Shown here: positions 34,790-48,933 of the stretch, piece by piece
Layout: every line of letters starts with the position of its first letter
Numbering within the stretch: the first letter of the stretch is position 1
Assembly (NCBI GenBank): GCA_030062745.1
Contig: CP099842.1
Span: forward strand, 3,844,001-3,908,000
DNA from: Capitulum mitella
Taxonomy: Eukaryota > Arthropoda > Thecostraca > Pollicipedomorpha > Pollicipedidae
Reading direction: 5' to 3'
Length of the DNA: 64,000 nucleotides
Made by a program: the position numbers and the translations under genes
Notes under the pieces: model-generated
The model's database searches: none
Told to the model about the DNA's origin: nothing
Seen by the model: the letters and a program-made list of their open reading frames with translations, nothing else

Positions 34790-37700
34790 GATGCATTTCC
34801 GTGCTTAACAACTTAGAAACGTTCTCGTATAAAACAATATGCAAGATCTGTTGTCAGCGGCGGTGTTAACACGGTAACTAGCCTGTCTGTGTTTATCTCC
34901 GGCGAGGATTCCTTCCCCGCCTTTTTCACCCGGCTGACGGACAGACGAATGATGTTCGGGGAAGCTGGTTATCCTAGCCGTTTTCCTTCATTTCTTTTCC
35001 TCGCGTCATGGATCTGCACCCGCATCTAGCGGTCTCTTCTGCCCCCCACGCGGGTGACAAACCCTACGGCTGCCGTCAGCCCCCTGGCCCCGGGATCATT
35101 ATTTGCGGATTTTGCCTGCCAACTATCGTTTTGACCAGACCCGCTGATTTGTTGGAATTTGTTACGTCAGCTCTAACAATCTGAGGACGGCCTAGTGATA
35201 CCTACTGCATAAAATGCCGCCAGAAGCGATAATGAAATTTCGAAGTGAAAACGAAGAACAGCGCAGACGAAAAAACTAACGGTCCAGATATCGCCTCGTC
35301 CCCTAAAAACATTGTGGACCATTTAGGCATCTACATACGTCGTCATGGAATTTAACACTGCGCCGACGGGCGCTGCATGGGAAGAAATGCCCTAAAACTG
35401 CAGTCTCGCTCTCCCTCAGCTTTTGACCGCAGAATGAAGCTGGATGAGCCCGTGTGAACCTGGATGCTATGAGTTTCGTTTTTACGGGGTCACACGTAAG
35501 ACTCCGAACTGAATGAAGAACATTCGGACGTAACGGTCTGCAGAAAACGCTGATTCTTGGCCTGAGCCAAAGACATTTAAAAAGACCGCACAGCGTAGCT
35601 GCCAAAAGACGTAAAAAACGAATCTTTCAATATGCCTTTTTGTTAGCTCATTCCAGTCATCTTCAGTTTTCTTCCTGACCGAAAACGTAGATTTACGTTT
35701 TGTTTCGATTAAGACTTTCCTCGCCTCAAAATATAGCCGTTATTAATGCCCACGGCCAAAATAGGATGAGCTAGCAATTCAACACGCTTCGTTTTTTCGC
35801 AGTGGCTCAGACCTGCCAACGCACGACAGCCAGCGGTTACCTTGTGGTTAAAAGAACATGCATTCCACGTCATGACAAGCACCGATCCATCCTCAACGTG
35901 TGCATCGCCTCTATCGCGCGGCTTTCCTCTGCACTTCCGAAAATCCGAACTCTGTGTCTTTTTAGCGCTGGGCCGCAGATAGCCAATCGGCCGGCCGTCG
36001 GCCGCCGGCGGACCTTGCTCGACAGGAAGTGCCTACCCGACGGCGCCTCTGGCTCACGCAGGGAAGCCCGAAGCACTAGAACACCGTGCCCGGCCATATC
36101 TCGGCTGCATTGTTTGCAATGTGTGTCAACGACCCGGCCGGCGGAACCGCCAGATAGCCAGCTGTCGGGTGCGCGGGCGCCGGCGGTCCCAGAGACCGTG
36201 CGCGGACGCCGCGCCGGCCGCCAGCGGGCCGGCCGACCGTGGGCGATCCGGATGGGCTGCGGAACCAAAGCGACACGTGTAAATATTGCCGAATACTCAT
36301 GCAGTTTACAGGTGTTTAGTGGTTAGTGAAATTACTGCGTTTGGCTTTGCATGTTCTCGACGAATTCAGCGTGGTGGCATTTCAGCGTTCTCATAAAAGT
36401 GGTCATGGAGGTTTTCTTTTCAGTCCTAATGTCTTCAGAGACTGCACGTTCCGACCTCACTGGGCACTTGGAGAGTACGTAGTACTATGTATATAATATC
36501 GCGGACATTTCGTGGAAGCTCCGCTCCCTCAGACGAGTTCGAAGTCGAGAAATGAGGTCCGGTTCCGGTCCCACTAATCCAGTTCCACTAAACTTGAAAT
36601 CAAGTGAGTCTTGGTTCTGTCACTATCGGCCCCTCAACTCACCACGCGCCTCCGAGTCCATCTGCAGACGATAACTGGGACAGGTGGGCAGCCATTTATC
36701 TCAAGGTTTTCTTGAACCCAGACAAAGCCTGCACCCGGTCACAGGCACCCTGAACGGACGGTCTACTGCGCCGAAACTCCGAACGTCCCGCTGCAGGGGG
36801 TGCATCAACCAGAAGACAAACACAACAAGCGACTTAGTACCGTTTTAATCCGCCGACCTTTTGCACGAAGCCGCTCATTCTTTTGAGTCGGACACCCCGG
36901 CAGGCGTAAGTCGTAGGCACGCAGCAGCAGTTCTTTCTGTGCTCTTGAAGAGCAGTGCACACTGGCGCGTGCGGCTGCGCAAACACGGGCCGGGCCTGCT
37001 CCGTAGTGCGTCTGTTTACAGAGCGTGTCGCCAGCAGACGTTTCCTGGCCGTCGCCAGATGAAGTGCCCATCCGGCAGCTCGCTGTGGCGCCTGCATATA
37101 TTGCACATCGGATATTTTATTTGCTCGCCGCAGCTGACTGGATTCATTGCTAACCAAATCTGCGAGAGTTCACGATTATCATCATGATTGTTCAAGTCTT
37201 GAATTCATCTGTCTGTGTCTAACTCTGTGTTAAGGAGCGTATTTTTCCAGCGGCCAATGACGAGTTAATGTGCGTCACTTTGATGAGTGCCTATCCTGCA
37301 GCAAGGAAACTCGCCAAACACTAGAACAAGGACATCTTGGCCATCACAGATTCAAGCCGTCGGTTAACCAGAAAACCACAGAACATCTGTCTCTCGGTGG
37401 CTCGAGCTTTGTAAACGAAATACAAAAATGGGGTTTGCAGACTTCAAAATGAAAAGTCAATGCCCCCAAAAATATCCACTCGTATTTCAGCCAACCGCAA
37501 AGCGCAAGGAAATCTAGCTTGTCTGCGGCGTTCATGTGTTTCTTCTGCCTGCGTGACCAAAGCAGGAAACTGGACGCAATTTTGTATACAGCATATTCAC
37601 ATAACGATGCTTTGTCAATGCATGTTTGGCTTTACACAGCGCCCGTAGAATAAAATAAAAGGAAGTTTTAAGACCAATGTATTTTCATCAGATCATGCAT

Positions 37701-38060
37701 CATAATAGAGACCTGTGGCTGAGACCGTATTGTAGCTGAGATGCATATTCTTGTGACTCATAGTTTTGTATTATTTGATGGAAATGTGCCCTCGCCTTTT
37801 TCCGATCATAGGTTATCGTCCCTGATACTATTTTCTCGGTCGATTGGGAAATTAATTGGCCAGTTACCAGGCGTACTGCAGTCCGGATGCTGCAGAAATA
37901 TGGAGCACGGAGGCAGAAGCGTTGGGACCGGGGGAAAGGGGGCAGCTGTCCTCCCAACTTTGGGCAACATTTAACATTAACCTTAGACGTTGCATGGAAA
38001 GAAATGGGGTAAAAACCGCGTTTTCTTCCCTTCCCATCTCCATTGAGATACCACCGCTCC
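34790..38060. other. Intergenic, no gene recognised
   Basis: Frames of up to about 217 codons (37700-38353 minus) occur but show no family motif, no consistent codon bias and no splice context. A GC-rich patch lies at about 35980-36270. Confidence 0.4.
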
Positions 38061-38079
38061 CGCACAAAAGCAAGAGGAA

Positions 38080-38500
38080 GGCGCGGATCCAAGGGGATGG
38101 GGCTATCGTCCCCCCCCCTCAGAGGCCTGAGAAGGAGTCCCACGAGACGGGCCTCAAAGGGGTCCTTCTCAGGCCCGCCCCGAAGGACCCCTTTCAGACT
38201 CAAAAGCGGATCCGAAGGGCCCGTATGAACTTCACGTGGTCTCTGCAAAATGTGACGGGTTCTTGACGCAGTCAGGGGACTTGTGTGAGGACTGGATGAC
38301 CCTTGAGACGCAAAGATGGGCCTCTGAAGCTCCCAAAAGGCCCCTGAGACCACAATAGGGCGCCAACACGACAGATTGCCCCTGAGATCGCCAGAAGGGT
38401 CACAGGGCTCCTGGGATGGCCAAGATGAGGACTGAGCTCCTAGGACGGCAAAGGGACCCTTGGAATGTCATAGGGACCCAGGGTCCCTGAATGGGTTTCA
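38080..38500. repeat. Degenerate GC-rich short repeats
   Basis: Variants of GAGAAGGAGTCC, GGGCCTC and AGGGACCC recur irregularly on both strands, including the partly palindromic GGGCCTCAAAGGGGTCCTTC. Period and copy number are unclear. Confidence 0.35.
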
Positions 38501-41500
38501 CGGATCTGTGTGAAAAGACAGGCACCGTGCCCCCGTGCCCCTCCCCTCTCGTTCCGCCGCTTATGGATAATACTGTCCAGTGAATCCTGCTGCTGGGACA
38601 CTAAAATGTTATTCTTCACTTCTGTTAGGAACAGACGCACACAATGACACGATACTTCTCTTTTGAGGCAGGCAATGGATCTTCAGAGATAAACAAGCGA
38701 GCAAAAGTGGCTTCAGTGTTGCACCTCCTGCGAAACACGTGGTTAATATGAATACGCTAGAATTGGCGATGCACATTTATATTATCTTTCTATAATAAAT
38801 GCAGATTCACAAGTCTACGGAAGAAACAACGATTTTAACGTAGCAACCGCACAATTGCAATCCACCATCATAAAAGCAGGGTTTTAGTTCATACCCTGTC
38901 ACGACTGTAAGTGCCAAAAATGCAAGGATTAGTTACATTTGCATCTAATCATGTGACCACATGATCAATCACAGCTCATATACTTTGTAGTGCTCGTATA
39001 AATACGTCTGCATAGTAGTCTTTTCTGGTTAGCGAAGCGGACAAGTTACTGTAATTGTCATGTGTATCCTCAAACGTGAGTTGACAATCTTAGAATAAGG
39101 GCAAGTTGAGAGGGCCGAGAGTGTAATAAATATGCTTTACAATGACGTTATTAGTCTGATAACTTAGACTGTCCACTTGAGCAGAGAATGCCCGTTCAGA
39201 ATTAAGGATTTTTGAGAGGGAAAACGGACCGAACCCAAAACCGCAGCTGACAGCAATTTTGTTTCGTTCCAAGCAATGAACAAAACATTAGAGGGCAATC
39301 CAACAAATTATAGGTGTTTAGGTAGTGTTGCAGTGCCCGGTACTAACAATGAAACGCAAAACTAAACATTTTTTTTAATGCAGGATGTAAGAAGCAGATT
39401 AAACACGATGTCCAATGCTTGGTAAAGGCTTCATTGACAACGATTAGGCTCCTTTTATGTTGGGGCGCATTCATGAATCGCAAAGAAGAGTTAAACTCTA
39501 AATAGAAAAAGCTTGACTACAGCTTCACTACACTGTGGTACGGACGTGTAAGGGCCTGCGCTGAAGACCAGCTTAAATAAAATACTAGAAGCATGTAGAA
39601 AGCGTGATATCACTCATAGATGTATCCAATACGTCTACTGTTTAAGCAGTTTTATATTTGATAGTTCACATTTCAAACCATTGTTGGTTTCCTTTTCACG
39701 GCGCTTAACTTCACATCGTCTTGGGTTCTCTTCATACCGTAATGACGTCCTCATGGCCTTGGGTTCCCCTGCATCTCAGTCCGGATTGTGTCATCCTAGT
39801 CTCAGGCCCCTTACAGTCTCATTAAGACTGCCTTGCCTTTCTGTTTAGTCAAGGGACCCGGACGGACCAAAAGCTGCGAACGTTTCGATGTTTTCGAGGC
39901 ATTTCGTTCCGTGCACGTTAGATGTCGGCTAAAACCTGCAAAAGTTGAAAATACAGCACCTTGCCTCGCGCTGTCTGTACAACTCATTGAAACCAACTAC
40001 AGTTCGAGCCGTTTCCATATTAGTCTGTCCATTGCCGATGATCCAAGCATGCATGTCTGGGCTTTCCATTGAACCTTAGCACACTGTTAAAAACTGCTAC
40101 TGCTAAAAAAATAAAAAGAATTTGCATTTCGTGTGATAAAACGTCGGCGTCAGGCCAAGAGATTACATACCGTGGATAACAGCATCAAGAGAAACAACAC
40201 CAAACTCTCTTATTGATGGCTTGTGCTTACAGTTCGTCCTTTTAAAAACACTAGTGCATCATTACGCTCGCTTCGGACGCTAATCATTTACACAACCATG
40301 CTCAAATAAGTCTAGTCGTGCATCAAGGAGCTCTCTACGAGGAAAGCATCGCATAAAATGAAATTTTTCGCTTCATAATCTCGCATAAAAGCCTATCATG
40401 TTTTTCAGATCTCTCGAGGAAAATACAAGCTTACACAACTTTTACCAGTGGACTGGTCAGTGGACCACCTCGTTACGAGCAAGAAAATGGTGACGAAACT
40501 TCCACCCAAGTGCTTATGCACTGAGTTAAGTATGGGGAGCTTATTCTAGTTCTCTGAAATGGACACGTCAACATTTGCGACTTCTGCTAGCGTTCCCTGG
40601 TGATTTCATGCACATTTAGGGCACAACAAACAGCAAGAATCGAAAGCTCACAAACACAACTCAGTAGAGATTACTGTCGATACCTGCGATCAGTTCTGGG
40701 CTGAGAGACGGAGGCGTCCCGCCAGACGTGTTCGTGGATTTTGGATCTCGGCGTATATTGCGCATGTCCGTCCACTTGCCTGTAGCGTAAGTAACCGAAT
40801 GAGATATGCTAACCCGTGAACATTCATTTAAATCAGCAGGAGGCTTTGACTACAGGCATTATCCCTCCCTAAGCCAATGACGAAACTGGAAACACGACTC
40901 CAGACCAGACCCAGTGGGCGCGCACAGCAAAGATCTCAGACGTGTGTAATGGAAACTGAGGAATGGTTCGCGAGTGGGGTGCCGAAAGATGTCTTGGAAA
41001 TCGCGAAGGGTTACCGATATATTCATGTTAATGGTATCACCTCGTTCATGTTGCGAATGGGCATTAGTGGCAGCCAATGAACGGATTAGCAATGTGCCAG
41101 GTGGAAAGGTGCATAACTGATCTGCTCAGGATGTGGTGGTGACGGCGGGCATTAAGTGCGTGCATTCCTCTGCCGGTAAAATTAATTCCATTGGAATGGG
41201 GTCATCAAAAGGTTTAGTACGAGGAAGCACAAACTCTTTGAACGCCACACCAGGATAGCCTATGTGCGAACGATTTGGACATGTCGGAGGTCTCTCTGAC
41301 TAACTGAACAGTAGCCAGCCACCTGGAAGACAAGCAGCCTGCAATAACCACCGGACGTCTGCAAATTATAACGTAAGACGCCCATTATTTTTGCCTGCAG
41401 TCTGTCCTGAAGGAGTCTTTTTGCTTAAGCCATGTGAGCGGTTTATCAACCGGTGAGTGTTTCGGAATATTGTTATTGGTGTGCATTTAGAACTCATCCT

Positions 41501-42725
41501 TGCTGCTGCCTACTAGTATTATCACTGGAGTTTCGCATTTAATGATTGATGGAATAACAAGAAATTCCACACTGGCTGCACGTATTTGGGATCAACATGC
41601 AGGCTTCCAAATCACGGCGACAGGAGTCATGCTGTCGTTGGAGACTTTGGAAGTTTTTTGGTACATTCAGCTCCATTACGTCTGTTGTGGGACATGTCAA
41701 CTCGTGCCACATACGTGAAACGCCTCGTCGCCGAACGCCAATGTCAAGTAAAGTAACAGACTTAAAGCTTTTTACGGAAGTGGGTGTAGCTTTTCGGATC
41801 GTCATGAATATTTCATCAGACTGTTTGAGGGCCACTCTGAATAAAGTGGTGCGTAAATATTTAATTTCAATCTCTCGTCAACAGGAATGCAAAACATCAT
41901 GAGGTCCACAGGAAGGCAGGAGTGAGCACTCGATTACACTGCACATATAATGCGCTCCACGCCTGAAGCAACGATGTGTGGCGACATAAAAAGTGGATTC
42001 ATTGACAAAATGCTACTTAGAATGATAAAAAATCACTGCACTGATAATCCATAGCAGACTTGTTCGATTTTTGAGCTCCAGCTCTGCCGGTGCAAAATAC
42101 ATACCTCTTCACGAGCATCGAGGGTTCTTCATTCTCATGGATACGACGCCGCACGCTTGTTTTCTAACACAAAATTGCAACCGCTCGCCTCAGGAAACTG
42201 TGTCCAGCCTGTTCCATCCATTGTCTGCAGAAACATACCATGGGAAACCGGCGCTTCTGTCAGGCCTGATTTTGAACACACTGGAAATGTGCAAACTCAC
42301 GCGCTCATATCCCGGCTGTTTCATTCTAGGACTCCAATAAAGCTAAGACACCGCAGCGGCTCGGATATGATGACTCGTTTTCGAGGAACTGTCGCTAGAA
42401 TCTCCTCTCGAAGAGCTGCGATGTCTGAGCGTGCATCGCCTGATTTTCCGAAGCGATGCCCAGAATGGACGTTTTCGCTGAATTCCATTTGAGTTAAGAG
42501 GACGTCGGCAGCATGCTCCCAAAATACGAGACGCCGTGGGATGCTTGCATTGGAGGCAGTTCGAGCCACCAACGTGCTGGGTACGTATGGGGATAATTAG
42601 GACAGTACACGCACATTGTGTTCATGGTGGCAAAACCACGGCTGTTGTTGTCCCACGCTTCTGATACCACATTCCCAAATCGTCCTCTGCCTGGCTTAGA
42701 TGGTTTCATGTGCGTTATTTTCAAA
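38501..42725. other. Intergenic, no gene recognised
   Basis: The composition is mixed to AT-rich with only short reading frames. The area near 41540-41900 is open on both strands for about 100 codons but shows no family motif. Confidence 0.4.
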
Positions 42726-42730
42726 TAGGG

Positions 42731-43110
42731 ACCATCCATGAATTACATAACGCATTTCTGGGTGCTTTTTTAAATTTTCCCAACCTTTTAAATCGTTTCG
42801 TAATTGTCGGCGAAATCCCCACCCCAAAATAACACAAGGCCAAGCCAACAACCCCTCCCCCATCCTCCGCCACTCACACTGACGCACCCACATACACTGC
42901 TTGTTTGTCCTGCCCATACTGAATGCTGCATCACGCATTTTAATTAACTAACGTCGATAAGCCCTTTTTCTTCTTGTCGAGCCCCTTTTCTTCTTGGACG
43001 TGACAGCGTCACGTGACGCTCTGCCGCGCTCCTGTCCTTCCGTTGTAACGCTTTGTCGTGTATTGGCCAACTCTTCCCCACCCACCTCCAGCGTTACATA
43101 ATTTATGGGC
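42731..43110. mobile_element. Probable MITE with ~20-bp terminal inverted repeats
   Basis: The left end CCATGAATTACATAACGC (near 42736) matches the reverse complement of the right end, CCCATAAATTATGTAACGC (near 43091-43109). The 380-bp interior is non-coding and includes CGTGACAGCGTCACGTGACG. A target duplication was not resolved. Confidence 0.55.
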
Positions 43111-44736
43111 GACCGCATACCGTGCCATACATCCCACATTCATTTCTAAAGCATCGCTTCCTCTCTTCCGCGTGGATAGCATAACGAACAATGAATGATC
43201 GTTCCGAACATCATCATCCGATCTTAGGTGGTGGGGAGGAGTTCGCGAACCAAAAGCGAACCGATGTTACATCGTCTTGGTTTGTCGATTACCGGCATAA
43301 TCCAATGCTCCGACAGTCGCAAAATAAGACCGGAACGTTAGACTGACGGCATCAGTTAAATGCAGGTTTTAAATGTGATGGGACCTCCGCGGTGTAATGA
43401 ACTCTTCTTGGGGTGAAAAATACCCTCCACGGGCAATTCAGCTGTGGGAACGGTTCCTGAATTTTTATTCGTGGTAACCGAGATTGAAATGCGGAAAATC
43501 TGAGCCATCAAGGACGCAACGCTTTTTATAACGTTTTTTTATCTTGAGATCTCTGACTGAAAAAACTTAAGCCTGCCCTGCTTACCTGGCTTCACATTGG
43601 CTGAAGCTACGAAACTTCGACCAATTCACACGTCTGCTGCACCTACTGGGCTGACATTTTAAGTCCTGGAACCGGTTATCAAGCTTACTCTTGGATTCCT
43701 ACACGGCTGTGTGATCTTAAAATGCATTGCATACAGTGCGCATTACTGTGTAGTCAAGGATATCAAACTGACGCTGCGGAGAACGAGGCATATGCTGCGG
43801 AAATACATATAGGTATGAGATAAGTACACGTAGTAGGATTCCATGGTAAAAAAGACAAAATGTTTCGTCTATTTCGCAACAAAATCATTCATGGTTGGGG
43901 GCTGTGACGCTTTAACTTTTTTCAATCACGGCGCCGTGACACTTGATTGCACTTCGTGCTCGAAGAGTTGTGTAGTGCCAGTGAGTGCAATGACGATTTT
44001 AAAATGGCAATGTATTTAGGTATCAAAGGTATATGCATTGCCTGTTTAGGTATAAAAAGGCAATGTATTTCTGCCCTTAATACACCCGTGGAGGATGTGT
44101 TAAGGGTAGATCAGGCGTCATTGTGATAAAACTAGCTCAACTGGCACATTGCACTCCCACATCCAAAGTTAAGTAAGTGATAGTTCTGATTAGATGAATT
44201 ACTCAGAGGGCACTTGAACTGTGCAAGTTTTACGAAGCATTCGTGAGTAAAATGGTTGTCTGATGTTATGAAAGAACGAATATTTCGGCACAACTTGGTA
44301 TGCCTTCATCAGTGGGATCAGTCAAGGAGACCTATGCCATTGACGAAATCATGTGAAGTCCTGCCTAAATATTTTAGGTTTTACAATATCAAACGACTCT
44401 TTTACTTGTGTATGCTTCGAAAAACGTAATGAACAACCGAGTAAAAGTACCATTGCGGACTTACGGGATGCAACAATTTTTGCCCTTTGGCAGCTTTGAG
44501 GCATCACCAGAGATAAAACTAACAAATTCGTGCGTAAAGCATCGTTAATTGTGTTAATTCCGATATGACAGCAACCGTTCACTACGCAAAACGTTGCTTA
44601 CTTACAGCGACAACACTTACAGAGTTCAGAGTTTTGGCAACGGAGTGAGACGACACTGACCGCTTGAAGCCGGTGACGAGAGCCGACAGCGGCCGAGCGG
44701 GAGGGCACGGCTGACCAACAGCATCGCTACCCTGTC

Positions 44737-45135
44737 GAGGAAGGTCACGGAGTGCATACCTGCTACGTGACTCGCAAAGCCCCGCCGAAAAAAATTCATG
44801 TTTGCTGGATTTCGGGGATGTGTCAAGTACCTTGCTCATCGTACAAGGTGATAACAAAGCCACTCTGTTCCCGATTTTTCTGAAGTTTTCGACTAGCGGA
44901 CTGTTTCTGTGATATAACATGTTGTTTGATGGCTTGTGGCCGGCTTGCTGACGCCATACACGTAAAGGACAATAACGAGGAGGGTCACGAAGTAGGCATG
45001 TCCTGCGTGATTTGCAAAATCGGCTTCTAAAAATTGCGCTTTTGGTGGAGCTGAGGGATATGTTAGGGGCCTTCGTCATTGTCCGCGATGCGGACTAAAT
45101 CATTCTATTCTCGATTTTTTTGTGTCAGGCTTTCA
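44737..45135. repeat. Diverged ~240-bp tandem duplication
   Basis: GAGGAAGGTCACGGAGTGCA at 44737 corresponds to GAGGAGGGTCACGAAGTAGG at about 44977, and similarity continues through GTGACTCGCAAA against GTGATTTGCAAA, and TTCCCGATTTTTCTG against TTCTCGATTTTTTTG. The copies are old, with roughly 65-70% identity by eye. Confidence 0.65.
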
Positions 45136-45139
45136 ACCA

Positions 45140-46090
45140 TGTCTGTTTCGATGGTGTCACAACACCCTGTTTTACGTCCTGCGACCTGACCAGTGACTTC
45201 ATGCACGTATAGCACTGTCTGCATGCAGAAACCCCATAAAAAAAACGCCAGAAAACGGAACGAAGGCAGAAATGGCTCGCCATTCTGCCACGCTACGCTG
45301 GTTAGTATTGTCTGAGACACTTGCCCAAGAAAGTACGGTCCGTCTCGTCCTGGAAACAGGTTTTCAAGCTGCCTTCCTGAGTCGCACCATCGTACCACGA
45401 ACGACAACGACGTGAACTATCCGTCTGGTCTTGTGTCATTTTCTACATTTGCGTCTGCATTCTCTCTTCTTGTTACGCCAAATGGCTGCACGTCTCGTTT
45501 GCTTCGCCTGAGCGAGTCCCAGTCACCGCTGTGAGGCTGGATGATGCACGTCAGACCAATATCTGTTTTATTTTCTGTCTTTCTCATGCTCGGAATCAAT
45601 GACGCCCATCAGAACTCGAGGGGAGCAGCAAACGCTGGTTAAAGTCAACGCACTTTCTCGCTGACGTCCTGGCAAAGCTCGTGGTTGCGACTTCTGTGGG
45701 AAACAATACACGCACTTTTCGGGCCATTGGAACTGTCGCTTCATACCGTGGGACCATGCACGGTCGCATGCAAAGCGCGCCTGAACGCTCATGAAAAGCC
45801 TCGTAGTATTTTGGGCTTCCCGCACGTCCCAACGGTCCCCAGCGCGCTTGATAAGCTTTGCACCGATTGCATCTTCTCGTCGGCGACTATTGTGACCAAA
45901 ACGAGTCCCCAACGGAGCCCCTCCATAGGTGCAGGGTCCGCAGGGCGCAAGAACGTTAGGCGTAGTACCCGCGCCCCTCCATTGATCAGAGGGTGGCAGG
46001 GGCGACCTTCCACGGTCAGAGCGTCACATCACAGGAGCGGCCGGTACTGATCAAAGGGTCGCAGGGGCACCCATCCAATCACAGGGTGCC
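45140..46090. other. Intergenic, nothing recognised
   Basis: The composition is moderate. Near 45910-46110 a short motif of the type CCCCTCCATTGATCAGAGGG with AGGGTGGCAGGGGCG recurs three or four times at a spacing of 40-60 bp, a small tandem repeat leading into the GC-rich island. Confidence 0.4.
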
Positions 46091-46099
46091 AGAGGCGCC

Positions 46100-48850
46100 C
46101 CTCCATTGACCAGCAGGGGCGGCGTCTGCCAGGCCAGCGCCGCTCGCTCGGCGGCCGGTGACCAGGGGCCGCCGCTGGCGCTGACCTCGGCGGCGCGTCG
46201 CACGCGGGCGGCCGCCGCGCCGCCGCTCACGGAGCGCTTACGTAACGGTGGCCGGTCGCCGCCGGGGGCTGGGTCGCCGGAGCCGCTCCGCGCTGCTCCG
46301 GCGCGATTTCGGCGCGGCTCCGTCCGGCGCCGGCTGCCAGCTGGGCGGCTCCCGCTACCCGGCCGGCCCCGGCGGCGCCGCCCGCGCCAGGCGGCCGCCG
46401 GCCGGCGCTGGGCCGTCTGGCGGCCGCCGCCGCCGCCGGCCGGGTCACGCCCGCGTCACCGCCGGCGTGGAAGCGTTTCATTAGTGCGGCGTCACGTGTC
46501 CTCCTTACAGACGGGTTTATTTTTTAACGCGACGGCGCCGCCTTATCTGATCGGCCGACATCCGGCCTTGCGACGCATTTTCGGGTCGCGGCGGCGCCCG
46601 GCGGCGGTCGAGGCCGGGCCAGGCCGCCATTTCTGCCCGGCCGCGCCGGCTGACCCAGCGCTGATGTCATACAGCGCACCGGTGACCCCTTGCCAGGCCA
46701 TACAGCTGACATGTGCGGCTGGCGTTAGCCACGGGGCGTCCAACCGGTTCTCGGGAACGGCCTGTCGGACAGCGCCGCCACGCGGCCGCCGGCGCAACTA
46801 CAGCGCCGAGCAGCGCGCGCGGCCGCCGTCGCCCGCGCATTGACAGAGCCGCATTAGCCGCATAGAACGGCATAAATTGACCTTCGGCTGCAGCATGGCG
46901 CCGGCCAGCCCAGTCCATCTCATATTATACATATTGCCGGGTACGGCGCGGCGCGCAGAATTTTAACGAGGCTGCCTTGGAGTGGCGGCGGCGGCGCGGC
47001 GGCGGCGGCGCGTCTCCCTCGTCTCCGGGCGGCCGTCTCCGCCAGCCGGCGGCGGCCCCGGCCGCGGCCGAGCGTGCCCGGCGCGGCGCGCGGCCGGGCC
47101 GGGGCCGCGGCTCGGATTACGCGTGGCCGTCACGGCCGCCGCCGCCCGGCGTCGGACGCGCCGGCACCTGCGTCTCCCGCGCGCCGCCGGGTCGAGCCGC
47201 GTCCGGTCGCGGCGGCGGCGGCCGACGTCCGGCGGGAGGCGGCCGGCCAGCGGCGGCCATCTTCCCGCTGCAGGTGGCCTACATGAGCGGCCGCCGGCCG
47301 ATCGATGCGCCGCGGACGTGCACGCCTGTTGATACAGGCCGCCGCCGGCTGGGAGCACGCCCAGGTGGCCGCTTTCGCCGGGCGGCGGTCGGCATCCGTC
47401 GCGCTGGACACTTTCCCGACGCGGCCCGGCGGCGCCGGCGCGGCGGCGGCCGGCTGGCTCGCGGCGCCGCCGCCGGGGCACGCTCCGACGCACGGCCGGC
47501 CGCGCAAAAACAGCGCCGCCCGCCGGCCGTGCAGGGGCGCGACGACTGAATGGAAGGGGCGCTGGCGGCTGAATGAATCGGCCGGCTCAATGATGGGGCG
47601 CCGGCCGGGTGAATGGGGGGCGCCCGCCGGCCGACGCAGGCGCGCAGAAAGCGGGCCGAACGCAGCGCGTCAACTGCACGGAGCGGCCTGAATCGGCTTA
47701 ACGAGCAGGCGTTAACCTGGCGGCGGGGGAGGGGGACGGCCAGCTGCGAGAGCGGCCGTTCGGCCGGACCGCGGACCGCAAGGCGGCCGCCGCCCGCGAC
47801 GGCGACTCGCCGCCGCCGCGCCATTCATCGGCCGCTGTGCAGCGCGCGGCGGTCGCCGCTCTCCCGGGCGCGCCGCAATTACCGCGACCATTCATCACGC
47901 CGGAATTTCAGGGGCATCCGACCTATTTTCGCCGGCGCGGCGTGCATCGGCTTCTCACGGCTCTCTGTTTTCAGCCGGAAGTCGGCCATCAGCGCGGGAG
48001 GAAGCGGCGGGCGCGGCGGGCGCGACGGCGCCGGCTGTGCGCGCCGGCCAGCCGACGTGCCGCCGCGCCGCATCCGGCCGGCCGGCCCGGCCGCCCGTTC
48101 TGGGAACAACTGCGCAACAGGCCGGCGGCGGCGGCGGCGGCGGCGGCCGGGCGGCCTGGCCGCGCGCGCCGCCACCGGGCCGTATCGCTATCTGCCGCTT
48201 ATCGGCGCCGTGAATCACATACGCCGGGCAAACAGCGCTATCTGGCCTGCTTCTGAGCGGCCCCGGGCGGCCCAGCCCGTCTGCCCGTTTCCGAGCGCAC
48301 CCCCCTCCCCCCGTCTCGGCAGGCAAGGCCGCGCGCCTGCCGGGTCGGCCTTCTTCGGATCGTTCCGTCCCACGCGCCGTCAGCGCCGGGCGCTCAGCTC
48401 GCGTGTCGGCAGCGCGCTGACTCGACGCCGCAGCCTGAGCGCCGCCCCTCCCGCCGCAGCTGGTGCGTCGGCGGCGCCGGGTCGCGCGGCCGGCCGGCCC
48501 GCATGCGGTCGGGCCGGCGCGACCGCCGCGCCCGACCGCCCAGTCCCACATACAGCCAGCATCCGGCCCGCCCGGCGCATACCAGCGAGCGGGCGGCCGG
48601 CCGGCCGGGCGGCGCCATTCCCGGGCGCGCGGCCGCGGCCGGCCGGCTCCGGAGCTCTCCGGCGGCCCGGCCGGCCGCCGGCAGGGGCGGCGCCCGTCTC
48701 GCCACCGCTCGATCAATGGGAGCGGCGGCGACGGCAGCGCCGCCCGGCCGCGGCGGCCGGCCGCGCAGACAGCCGCCGCCGGCCGGCCGAGAGCAGACAG
48801 CCGGCGCGCAGACAGCGGCGAGCGCGCGCACACACACCGGCCATGGTTCA
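46100..48850. other. Long CpG-dense island 3' of Sprouty
   Basis: Very GC-rich sequence is open in most frames on both strands purely through base composition, up to 441 codons at 47613-48938. No protein family, initiation context or splice pattern supports coding. Short AT-rich motifs such as CATTAG, CAATTACC, CCATTCATC and GAATGAATC stand out against the background and may be factor sites. A (CGG)8 tract lies near 48124-48149. Confidence 0.55.
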
Positions 48851-48927
48851 CTCTAGCTGTATTGATCACGTACAGCCGGTACATTTATACATACATGTAC
48901 AGTTAAACTTACATACAACGCACTGCA

Positions 48928-48933
48928 TTTATT
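48928..48933 (-). terminator. Candidate Sprouty polyadenylation signal (AATAAA)
   Basis: AATAAA on the minus strand lies in an AT-rich pocket about 950 bp past the Sprouty stop codon. It is the first exact AATAAA found downstream on that strand. Use of the signal is not demonstrated. Confidence 0.3.

Noticed and set aside
34635..34844. 69-codon minus-strand frame containing GHSQDFLKGGG
   Set aside because: This peptide comes from a MITE end, as shown by the target duplication and inverted ends.
37700..38353. 217-codon minus-strand frame
   Set aside because: No recognisable motif; it overlaps degenerate repeats and has no exon-like borders.
41539..41902. About 100-codon frames on both strands, first suspected to be a transposase
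   Set aside because: No catalytic motif, inverted repeats or homology pattern could be identified.
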